Assembly (NCBI GenBank): GCA_002429045.1
Contig: DIYM01000163.1
Location: 514 to 10,960, forward strand
Direction of reading: 5' to 3'
From: Phycisphaerales bacterium UBA6054
GTDB lineage: Bacteria; Planctomycetota; Phycisphaerae; Phycisphaerales; UBA1924
Length of the DNA: 10,447 nucleotides
Position 1 is the first letter of the stretch; each line of letters opens with the position of its first letter. Below, piece after piece: positions 4,224 through 10,447 of the stretch. The translations under genes were made by a program, and so were the position numbers. The notes beneath the pieces were generated by a model. The model saw nothing but the letters and a program-made list of their open reading frames with translations, was not told the DNA's origin and ran no database searches.

Positions 4224-7178
4224 TCAAATCGCGCCCTCCTGGTAGGTGCCGCTCACCGGCGGCATGGACAGCGGGACCATCAGCCCGTCGGGCAGACGCA
4301 TGCCCGGGTTGTGACGCAGGATGATCTTGCCGAACCCGTTGAACGGGACCGCGACCGCGCCGGGGGGCGGGGTCCCGTCGTGGGGCACGTCCGCCAGGCC
4401 GTCGCCGTCGGTGTCCCAACCGACGATCCGCTGACCGTCCACGATGGGCAGCTCGTTGGGGTCGATGGACTCGAAGTCGCCGTCGCCCGATCCAAAGTAG
4501 CCCAGCGAGGCGTTGAAGCCGGCGGGGTTCCCGACCGGGTTCCCGAACACGTCCTGGAGCGGGCCCTCGCCGTGCTCGGGGTTGAACGTGAGCAGCAGCG
4601 CCCCGTCGATCTGCGTGTTGCCCCGCGCGTCGAGCACGCCGGCGATCACGGCGCCCTGCAGGCGGACGTCCTGCTCGGGCGGGCTGTTGAACGTCCCGAT
4701 GTCCACGGAGTAGTTGGGCAGCATCATCGAGCTCGACAGGATGTCGTCGATGTCGTTGTCGTCGGGGTTGAGGAAGCTGTTGTCCGGCTCGGTCGGGTGC
4801 ACGGTCGAGAACCGCGTCGCCCCGGTGAACTGGATTTTGTTGCGCACCTGCGTGTAGTTGTTCGGCGTGTCGGCCACGACCGAGCCGACGAACAGCGAGT
4901 CGTGGAAGCGGACGTTGTTTGAGTACTCCTTGGTATCCGTGACACGCGCCCCGTCGATCACGACGGGCTCGGGGAGCTGGTCGTAGCCGGCGCCGTAGGA
5001 CGCGACCTCATCGAGGGGGACGTCGCCGGTGTCGAGCGGGGTGTTCCCGGGGATCGTCATCAGGATCAGCGACTCCGGCGGCTTGGCCGAGTCGGGCAGC
5101 GAAGTCGGTGCGTTGGCATAGTCCTCGCCCGCGTCGTCGCCGTAGACGTACCGGGAGTACTTGGGCACGACGTTGCCGCCGTCGTCGAAGACGTTGGCGC
5201 CGAGCTCGGTCCACATCGGGTGGGTGTTGTCCGGGTGCGACCGGATGTAGGTCACGCCGATGAACTGGCAGTTCTCGAACAGGGCGTTGAGCCCCATGGG
5301 GACCTGAACGTTGCGGAACGTGAAGTTGCGGAACACCGGACGCCAGTAGATGTCCGAGAACGCGGGGGAGTTGAAGGGCGACTTCTCCCAGTACGCCCAG
5401 TCGTGGTTGTCCGGGCGTCCGTCGAGGTTGTTGTCTTCCCAGACTGGGACGAACGCGGGCTGGGTGGCGTCGGCGGGGTTGTCGTCGAGGGTCCACCGGC
5501 TCAGGGCGTCGGGGGTGGTGCCGAGTTGATCGGCGACCTGTGTCCAGAAGTCCGTGCCGTCGGCCGCCGCCATCAGCGCGTTCTCCGTGTCCGCGAAGCT
5601 CGTCGAGGTGATGTCCGGCAGGATGTCGTCGCCCGCGTTGAAGGTGAGGGGCGCGTCGTCATCGTCGGGGTCGATCGGGCCGCGGAGGCGTTCCTCGATG
5701 GGCCCCTGCCCGTTCTCCCACTCGGACGCGCCGACGCGGAAGCGCAGGCCGCCCGACACCTTGGCGTACTGGTCGAGCCGGTCGAGATAGCCGTCGCGCC
5801 ATCCGAGTTCACGGTCGCCGTAGACGCCGAGGAAATCGTCGAAGTCCGCGGGGTCCTCGTCGGCGGGCTGGAAGTCCTGATCGCTGTTCTCGTCGATCCA
5901 GCCGTAGATCCCGTTGCGGTTGCGGTCGGGCACGCGCCCGTCGATGAGCAGCGCCAGGTCGTCGTCGACGGGATCGCCCCCGGTGGTGACGAACTCGGGC
6001 GTCGCGCCGGCGTCGCCCGCGGGCGTGCCGTCGATCATCGCGGCCGAAACGGTCACTCGTCCGTCGTTGTTCGTGTCGTAGTGCCTGATGAACAGATCGA
6101 ACTCGTCGATATAGCCGTCGCCCGTCGCGTCGTTGAACGCGCCGTCAGGATCCCCGTCCCCGTCGTAGTCCGCGGTGTTGTCGAGCCCGTTGGCGCCCTC
6201 GGTGGGGTGCCCGACGCGGAGCCGGTTGTCGCCGTCCACGTCGTTGGTCGCGAGGGCCGCCCAGAACTCCCCGATCTTGAGGTCGAGCACGGGGTCAAGC
6301 CCGAGGAAGTCCGACCGCATCACGATCGGGTCGCCGTTCTCGAAGTCGACCTCATCGAATCGGGCGCCGAGGTCGCCCTCGATGGAGACGTTCTTGCCGA
6401 TCAGGATCTTGGAGTGGGCGATGAGCGCCTGGTCCACGGTCTTGCCGAGCCGGTAGTCCCGAACGATCGTCCGGGTGATCGGCTGGCTGTTGCGCTGGTA
6501 GTTGAAGACGATGCCTTCGACGATGACACGGACGAACTCACCCCCGGCGAGCGGCGCGTAACGGATCTGGTACGCCGGGGGGGGGTTCTCCTCGCCGTCG
6601 GGCCACGCTTCGAGCATGACCGGCGGCGTGAACACCCAGCCCTCGTCCTCGTAGACCCCGTCGGGAAGCCCGGCGGGAGCGCTGCCGATCTCCGGCTCGT
6701 CGATGTACCCGGTCACACCGAGCCGGTTGGCGTCCTCGGCGTGCATGTTGAACACCGCTTCGGCGATGCCGGCGGGCAGCCCGGCCTCGGACACGCCCGA
6801 GGGCGAGGGCAGGACCTCGTGCACGCCGATCACACCGGCGTCACCGCTCCACAACGCCGCGGCCATCGTCGCGTCGATGTCCGACTCGGCGACCACGAAC
6901 CGCCCGGAGGACTCGGCTAGCCTGTGCTCGGCGATCGCCAGGCCCGTCTCGGCGGCGCTCATCGCCCGCATGACGTGCAGGTGCATGTTCGCGGTCCGGA
7001 TGTTGCCGGTCGACGTGATCGCCATCGCGGCGACCAGCGAGCCGAACAGGATCAGGAACATCATCGACAGGACCGACGCCACCCCGCGGCGTGAGCCCAT
7101 CCGGGCGCGGGCACGCCGCCACAGGCGCCCAAGGCGGGTCGGTTCGGTCGGCTCGGATTCGGCGGAACGCTTGGTCAT
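4224..7178 (-). CDS. Giant PilX/GspK-like minor pilin with EF-hand-like calcium loops
   Basis: A 984-residue protein whose N-terminus is pilin-like: a very basic 32-residue leader ending GSRRG, then VASVLSMMFLILFGSLVAAMAI (33-54), then AMSAAETGLAIAEHRL (72-87), which resembles the A-x-x-AAExGL-x-xAE pattern of PilX_N proteins. Mature position +5 is Leu37, not Glu, as in GspK-type tip pseudopilins. The rest is acidic and presumably extracytoplasmic. Loops of DxDxDG or DxNxDG type occur at 313, 337-348, 350-361 (DATGDGYIDEFD, near-canonical EF-hand), 368-379, 418-429, 582-593 and 922-933. Stretches such as RNFTFRNVQVPMGLNALFEN (617-636) and GVLDARGNTQIDGALLL (847-863) look like parallel beta-helix rungs. 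PilX is usually about 150-200 and GspK about 300-350 residues, so this is exceptional. A GAGG lies 11 nt before ATG 7178. It is a candidate pilus-tip subunit or adhesin; the ligand is unknown. Confidence 0.82.
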   Translation of the reverse strand: MTKRSAESEPTEPTRLGRLWRRARARMGSRRGVASVLSMMFLILFGSLVAAMAITSTGNIRTANMHLHVMRAMSAAETGLAIAEHRLAESSGRFVVAESDIDATMAAALWSGDAGVIGVHEVLPSPSGVSEAGLPAGIAEAVFNMHAEDANRLGVTGYIDEPEIGSAPAGLPDGVYEDEGWVFTPPVMLEAWPDGEENPPPAYQIRYAPLAGGEFVRVIVEGIVFNYQRNSQPITRTIVRDYRLGKTVDQALIAHSKILIGKNVSIEGDLGARFDEVDFENGDPIVMRSDFLGLDPVLDLKIGEFWAALATNDVDGDNRLRVGHPTEGANGLDNTADYDGDGDPDGAFNDATGDGYIDEFDLFIRHYDTNNDGRVTVSAAMIDGTPAGDAGATPEFVTTGGDPVDDDLALLIDGRVPDRNRNGIYGWIDENSDQDFQPADEDPADFDDFLGVYGDRELGWRDGYLDRLDQYAKVSGGLRFRVGASEWENGQGPIEERLRGPIDPDDDDAPLTFNAGDDILPDITSTSFADTENALMAAADGTDFWTQVADQLGTTPDALSRWTLDDNPADATQPAFVPVWEDNNLDGRPDNHDWAYWEKSPFNSPAFSDIYWRPVFRNFTFRNVQVPMGLNALFENCQFIGVTYIRSHPDNTHPMWTELGANVFDDGGNVVPKYSRYVYGDDAGEDYANAPTSLPDSAKPPESLILMTIPGNTPLDTGDVPLDEVASYGAGYDQLPEPVVIDGARVTDTKEYSNNVRFHDSLFVGSVVADTPNNYTQVRNKIQFTGATRFSTVHPTEPDNSFLNPDDNDIDDILSSSMMLPNYSVDIGTFNSPPEQDVRLQGAVIAGVLDARGNTQIDGALLLTFNPEHGEGPLQDVFGNPVGNPAGFNASLGYFGSGDGDFESIDPNELPIVDGQRIVGWDTDGDGLADVPHDGTPPPGAVAVPFNGFGKIILRHNPGMRLPDGLMVPLSMPPVSGTYQEGAI

Positions 7179-7234
7179 GACGATCGGTACCTCGGACTAG
7201 ACCCACTCGGGCGAAGGCGACACAGACATCCGGG

Positions 7235-7930
7235 TCAGGGAACGATCCAGGTCACCTCGGTCACCAGCGACGCCTCGATGTCGTTGACGCCCTGGTAATA
7301 CACCTCGACGGTGACCCGCAACGGGAAATCGTCGACGGCACGCCCGGGGAAGGAGCCGTCCGGGTCCTGCACGGCGTCGTCGGCGACTGTCTCGGCGAAG
7401 TCGTACGGATCGACCTTGCTGACGAGCACGACCTGAGACCAGCCGAACATCGCGCCGTCCTGCTCCTCGCCCTCGATCGTGAGATCGGGGATGACCTCCC
7501 GGTAGGCGTTGACCGGGCCGGGGAGGTCGAGGTCGTCGATCCCCTCGGTCCCGACGAACGAGAAGGACATGCCGTCGAAGTCGTCGATGTCGTCGAAGTC
7601 ATCGACGGTGGTCTCGCCGGCGTCGGGGCCCCAGCCGAAGAGCGCTTCGTCCCCGTCGTCGTCCTCGGCGATGAACAGCCCGTTGACCGGGTCGTGCTTG
7701 GGCAGGTTCCTGGTCAGTTCGCGGACCTCGTTGGCGAGGAAGGTGGCGCTCGCAGCGTGGCTCGACCACTGGTTCGAGACCAGGAACGCGGTCTGGGCGT
7801 CCACCATCGCGACGACCCCGATCCCGATGATGAGCGTGGCCAGCGAGGTCTCGATGAGCGTGAACCCGCCCGCGGACGGGCCGCCCGCTCTCGAGCGGAG
7901 ACCCCTTGGTGACTGTTTGGTCTGACGCAC
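7235..7930 (-). CDS. Prepilin-type protein, PilV/GspI-like minor pseudopilin
   Basis: A 231-residue prepilin-like protein. A 22-residue basic leader ends in SAGG, followed by FTLIETSLATLIIGIGVVAMVDA: cleavage after Gly22, methylated Phe23, Glu27 at mature +5. The IETSLATLIIGIGVV pattern is like PilV and GspI. The soluble part holds an unusually acidic segment, about 89-120 (EDDDGDEAL then DDFDDIDDFDG), probably a loop or metal-binding insert. The C-terminal part (160-231) looks like beta strands ending LVTEVTWIVP. The GTG start is fixed by a strong Shine-Dalgarno. It lies 62 nt downstream of pilC and 56 nt upstream of the PilX/GspK-like gene, all on one strand. It probably pairs with the two other pilin-like proteins in a tip or priming complex. 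PilV and GspI cannot be separated from sequence alone. Confidence 0.87.
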   Translation of the reverse strand: MRQTKQSPRGLRSRAGGPSAGGFTLIETSLATLIIGIGVVAMVDAQTAFLVSNQWSSHAASATFLANEVRELTRNLPKHDPVNGLFIAEDDDGDEALFGWGPDAGETTVDDFDDIDDFDGMSFSFVGTEGIDDLDLPGPVNAYREVIPDLTIEGEEQDGAMFGWSQVVLVSKVDPYDFAETVADDAVQDPDGSFPGRAVDDFPLRVTVEVYYQGVNDIEASLVTEVTWIVP

Positions 7931-7936
7931 GGCGCA

Positions 7937-7944
7937 CTCCTCCC
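7937..7944 (-). promoter_or_regulatory. Ribosome binding site fixing the GTG start of the PilV/GspI-like gene
   Basis: On the minus strand GGGAGGAG stands 6 nt before GTG 7930. This is a near-perfect anti-16S match at good spacing and decides the start over later in-frame codons. Confidence 0.8.
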
Positions 7945-7963
7945 GCCCGCGCCAGATCCCATC

Positions 7964-7979
7964 CCGGGCGCGGGCCCGG
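7964..7979. repeat. GC-rich hairpin between pilC and the PilV/GspI-like gene
   Basis: Arms CCGGGC (7964-7969) and GCCCGG (7974-7979) with a 4-base loop form a perfect short stem in the 62-nt gap, between the pilC stop and the next Shine-Dalgarno. No U-tract follows, so it is not a convincing intrinsic terminator. It could slow transcription or protect a processed pilT-pilC mRNA end. In DNA this GC-rich it may also be chance. Confidence 0.3.
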
Positions 7980-7992
7980 TGACAACTCTCGA

Positions 7993-9219
7993 TTACGAAA
8001 CGATCTGGCTCATCTTGAAGATGGGCAGAATGATCGCCATCGCGATAAAGCCGACGACTGAACCCATCAGGATGATCATGATGGGCTCGATCATTCCGGT
8101 AACCGTCTTGATCTGGTCCTTCAGCTGGCGCGCGTAGTAGTCCGATACCTCGTCGAGCACCTCGCCGAGCTTGCCGGATTCCTCGCCCGCGCCGATCATC
8201 TGAACGACCGCCTTGGGCAGCAGGCTGGTCTCCTGCAGCGGGGCCGCGATCTTCTTACCCTGCTTCACCGAGCCGTGGACCTTCTTCCAGAGACCCTCGA
8301 AGAGCTTGTTCCCGGTCACGTCGCCGGTGATCGTCAGCGTGTCGAGCATCGGGACGCCCGCGTTGACCAGCTGGCCCATAGTCTGGAGCGATCGCGAGAT
8401 GTACAGCGAGCGGAACATCGACTTGAGGACCGGGATGCTCAGCTTGAGCTTGTCGATCCAGAACGCGCCGAGCTCGGTCTTGGCGCCCGCGTAGACCGCC
8501 CCCGCGAGCACCGCGAGCGCACCGAGCAGGAACGGCCAGTTCGCGATCAGCCCCTGGCTCAGGCCCATCAGGAAGTTGGTCGCCCAGGGGAGCACGTCCT
8601 CCTTGCCCTCGAAGACCGTGTAGAACTTCGGCAGCACGAAGGTCAGCAGGAAGACGGTGACGCACACGGCCAGCCCGCCGATGATCGCCGGGTAGATCGA
8701 CGCGCCGATGACCATCTTGCGGGTCTCGATCTCCTGGTTGATGTACCCCGCGATCCGCTCGAGCATGTCGGAGAACGATCCGGACATCTCCGACGCCCTG
8801 ACCATGTTGATGTACAGCGGCCCGAACAGCTTGGGGTAGCCCTGGAGCGCTTCCGAGAACTGCTTGCCGGACTCGACCTTCTGCTTGATGTCGACGATGA
8901 CTTTCTTGAAACCGGCATGGTCGGTCTGATCGGCTATGCCGTCGAGCGCCGATCGCAGGTTGATGCCCGCGCGGATCATGACCGCGAGCTGGGTGGTGAA
9001 GTCGAGGACGTGCTTCTGGGTTGGCTTGCCGCTGTTGAGCTTGCGGAACGTCTCCAGGAAGCTCTCGCCGCCCGCCCCGCCCTTGACCGAGTCGACGGAG
9101 ACGACGTGGACGCCCTGGTTGCGGAGCACCGCGGCGGCCGCGCCGGCGTTGTCCGCCTGCATGGTCCCCGTCTTGATCTGCCCGTCCTGCGCACGGACCT
9201 GGAACTTGTAGCTGGGCAT
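7993..9219 (-). CDS. pilC: Type IV pilus / type II secretion inner-membrane platform protein (PilC/GspF)
   Basis: A 408-residue polytopic inner-membrane protein that couples the cytoplasmic ATPases to pilin insertion or removal. It has the expected two T2SSF repeats, about 70-193 and 273-395. Their matching signatures are MVRASEMSGSFSDMLERIAGY (139-159) and MIGAGEESGKLGEVLDEVSDYY (341-362). Membrane helices are seen at about 170-198, 222-245 and 375-400. The N-terminal MPSYKFQVRAQDGQIKTGTM is the typical 'Y-x-x-x-A-x-x-x-G-x-x-x-x-G' opening. Length matches the family (about 400). The ATG start has GGAGG 5 nt upstream (9225-9229). It lies 86 nt downstream of pilT and upstream of three pilin-like genes. 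PilC is preferred over GspF because of the adjacent pilT, though in this cassette the two names are hard to separate. Confidence 0.95.
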   Translation of the reverse strand: MPSYKFQVRAQDGQIKTGTMQADNAGAAAAVLRNQGVHVVSVDSVKGGAGGESFLETFRKLNSGKPTQKHVLDFTTQLAVMIRAGINLRSALDGIADQTDHAGFKKVIVDIKQKVESGKQFSEALQGYPKLFGPLYINMVRASEMSGSFSDMLERIAGYINQEIETRKMVIGASIYPAIIGGLAVCVTVFLLTFVLPKFYTVFEGKEDVLPWATNFLMGLSQGLIANWPFLLGALAVLAGAVYAGAKTELGAFWIDKLKLSIPVLKSMFRSLYISRSLQTMGQLVNAGVPMLDTLTITGDVTGNKLFEGLWKKVHGSVKQGKKIAAPLQETSLLPKAVVQMIGAGEESGKLGEVLDEVSDYYARQLKDQIKTVTGMIEPIMIILMGSVVGFIAMAIILPIFKMSQIVS

Positions 9220-9305
9220 ACCTGCCTCCGTTCCGGCGTCGGCCTGATTCCAGCAGGCCGCACCCCGGCTTCACACTCCGACGTACCCGTTCACGAACCC
9301 CGCCA

Positions 9306-10361
9306 TCACGCGACCAGCTGTCGTTCCAGCTTGTCGGGATGCACCGCCTGGGCGATGGCGTCCTCCTTGGTGATCGTCCCGTTGAAGTAGAGCTCGGCGA
9401 TCGACGCGTCGAGGCTGGTCATGCCGATCTGACGCGACGTCTCGATCACGTTCGGGATCTCGTAGATCTTGTTCTCACGCACCAGGTTCCGGACCGCGGG
9501 CGTGCACAGCAGCACCTCGACCGCCGGGATCATGCCCGGCTTGTCCGCACGCGTGAACAGCGTCTGCGACACGACCGCCTGCAGCGTGGTCGAGAGCATC
9601 GATCGGATCTGGTTCTGCTGCCCGCTGGGGTACATGTCGATAATACGAGATACCGTCTGCGACGCGTTGACCGTGTGCAGCGTGGAGAGAACCAGGTGAC
9701 CGGTTTCCGCGGCGGAGATCGCCAGCGAGCTGGTCTCCAAGTCACGCATTTCGCCGACCAGGATGATGTCGGGGTCCTGACGCAGCGCGTGCTTGAGACC
9801 CGACGAGAAGCTGATCATGTCGCGCCCGAGCTCGCGCTGCTCGATCAGGCACTTGTCGCTCTCGAACAGGTACTCGACCGGGTCTTCCAGCGTGATGATG
9901 TGCTTGCGGTAGCGCTGGTTCATCGCCTGGATCATGGCCGCCAGCGTGGTCGACTTACCCGAACCGGTGTCGCCCGTCACGAGCACCAGCCCCCGGGGCA
10001 GGTACGTCAGGCGTGCGATGACCTCCGGCAGGCTCAACGCGGCCAGCGGGGGGACCTTCGTCTTGATGGCACGCATCGCGAGCCCGACCACGCCCTTCTG
10101 CATGTGGGCGTTGACGCGGTACCGGGCCAGGCCCTCGACCGAGTACGAGAAGTCGGCGTCCTTGGTCTGCGCGAAGATCTCGCGGACCTCGCGGACGGAC
10201 ATCTCCTCGAACATCTTGGCGACGGTCTCGGGCGAGACCGGCTCTTCGCTCAGCGGTGTCATGACCTGGTGGACGCGGGCCGTCGGGGGCTCGCCGCCCA
10301 CGATGTGCACGTCGGAGGCGTCGGCTTCATGCGCTTGGCGAAGGATGGTGTCCAGATCCAC
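9306..10361 (-). CDS. pilT: Type IV pilus retraction ATPase PilT
   Basis: A 351-residue hexameric cytoplasmic ATPase that powers pilus disassembly and retraction. All family boxes are intact: Walker A GDTGSGKST at 130-138, Asp box ITLEDPVEYLF at 156-166, Walker B DPDIILVGEMRD at 196-207 with catalytic Glu204, and His box HLVLSTLHT at 222-230. The PilT-specific C-terminal AIRNLIRE motif appears as AVRNLVRE at 289-296; it is required for retraction in characterised PilT. The N-terminal PAS-like domain begins MDLDTILRQAHEADASDVHI. Length agrees with PilT (about 345) and is far shorter than PilB/GspE (about 500-570). The GTG start is supported by a Shine-Dalgarno. It is the first gene of the minus-strand pilus group seen here; whether a further pil gene precedes it off the right edge is unknown. 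Confidence 0.97.
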   Translation of the reverse strand: MDLDTILRQAHEADASDVHIVGGEPPTARVHQVMTPLSEEPVSPETVAKMFEEMSVREVREIFAQTKDADFSYSVEGLARYRVNAHMQKGVVGLAMRAIKTKVPPLAALSLPEVIARLTYLPRGLVLVTGDTGSGKSTTLAAMIQAMNQRYRKHIITLEDPVEYLFESDKCLIEQRELGRDMISFSSGLKHALRQDPDIILVGEMRDLETSSLAISAAETGHLVLSTLHTVNASQTVSRIIDMYPSGQQNQIRSMLSTTLQAVVSQTLFTRADKPGMIPAVEVLLCTPAVRNLVRENKIYEIPNVIETSRQIGMTSLDASIAELYFNGTITKEDAIAQAVHPDKLERQLVA

Positions 10362-10367
10362 GTCGGT

Positions 10368-10373
10368 CTCCTC
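10368..10373 (-). promoter_or_regulatory. Ribosome binding site fixing the pilT GTG start
   Basis: GAGGAG on the minus strand lies 6 nt before GTG 10361 and supports that start, which also gives the usual PilT N-terminus. Confidence 0.75.
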
Positions 10374-10447
10374 GGGTTCGGGCGCGTTCGTCGGGTGCCC
10401 GAGCCGCGGGCAGCCAGATTCGCTATCGGCCCGCGCGGGGCGGCGAT
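10374..10447. other. Region upstream of pilT, no gene identified
   Basis: The right edge holds no recognisable coding sequence. It contains a 6-bp inverted repeat, TGCCCG (10396-10401) with CGGGCA (10407-10412), and a self-complementary 10-mer, CCCGCGCGGG (10430-10439). One minus-strand frame stops at TAG (10423-10425) after a few residues, so the tail of an off-window gene cannot be excluded. No convincing -10/-35 promoter for pilT is seen. The stem, if transcribed, would sit in the pilT leader. Confidence 0.3.

Noticed and set aside
4213..4419. Upstream extension of the PilW/GspJ-like frame
   Set aside because: It lies inside the end of the preceding pilin gene in another frame and is Arg/Pro-rich. 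It would also place 69 extra residues before the prepilin leader.
5220..6920. A 566-codon open frame on the plus strand opposite the giant pilin gene
   Set aside because: It is rich in Val/Arg/Gly/Asp with no recognisable domain, and it lies wholly antisense to a gene with clear pilin and calcium-loop motifs. Long antisense frames are expected in GC-rich DNA with biased third positions.
7964..7979. Intrinsic terminator after pilC
   Set aside because: The stem is only 6 bp, no T-run follows on the minus strand, and the next gene has a strong Shine-Dalgarno shortly after. Listed only as a possible hairpin.
8275..9390. A 371-codon plus-strand frame opposite pilC
   Set aside because: Antisense shadow of pilC, with no domain and an Arg/Asp/Leu-rich composition.
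9306..10361. PilU or PilB/GspE instead of PilT
   Set aside because: The length and the AVRNLVRE version of the AIRNLIRE motif fit PilT, and the extra N-terminal domains of PilB/GspE are absent.

Overview
The window is a compact, GC-rich (roughly two thirds G+C), gene-dense bacterial segment with no RNA genes, insertion sequences or CRISPR arrays. The gene families, GTG starts, strongly acidic pilin-like proteins and an outsized PilX/GspK-type protein with calcium-loop motifs suggest a planctomycete, probably of the Phycisphaerae type. That placement is an inference from gene content and style; no marker gene proves it.

Left part (1-3610), envelope and housekeeping genes. A DUF368-family membrane protein, truncated at the left edge (+), ends 13 bases inside the end of lgt (-), the prolipoprotein diacylglyceryl transferase. 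lgt is the second gene of a tight two-gene unit behind a TatD-family metal-dependent hydrolase; stop and start overlap as GTGA. The hydrolase is divergent from nnrD (+), the ADP-dependent NAD(P)H-hydrate dehydratase. Only 43 bases separate the two start codons. Both starts have a TACGAT hexamer exactly 6 nt upstream and no Shine-Dalgarno, which is the geometry of leaderless transcripts.

Right part (3607-10361), five genes all on the minus strand, read right to left: pilT (retraction ATPase), pilC/gspF (inner-membrane platform protein), and three pilin-like proteins. The first (231 aa) is a PilV/GspI-like prepilin with the +5 glutamate. The second (984 aa) is a PilX/GspK-like protein that lacks the +5 glutamate and carries about seven EF-hand/thrombospondin-3-like acidic loops plus beta-helix-like stretches. 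The third (201 aa) is a PilW/GspJ-like prepilin with the +5 glutamate. The set resembles the I-J-K tip complex of type II secretion pseudopili and the PilV-PilW-PilX minor pilins of type IV pili, but with the K/X-like subunit about three times its usual size. No major pilin, PilB extension ATPase, PilM-N-O-P-Q alignment complex or prepilin peptidase lies in the window.

Most promising for follow-up are the giant calcium-loop tip-pilin candidate, a 9-base homopolymer inside it that could allow slippage, and the mirror-image leaderless promoter pair between tatD and nnrD.
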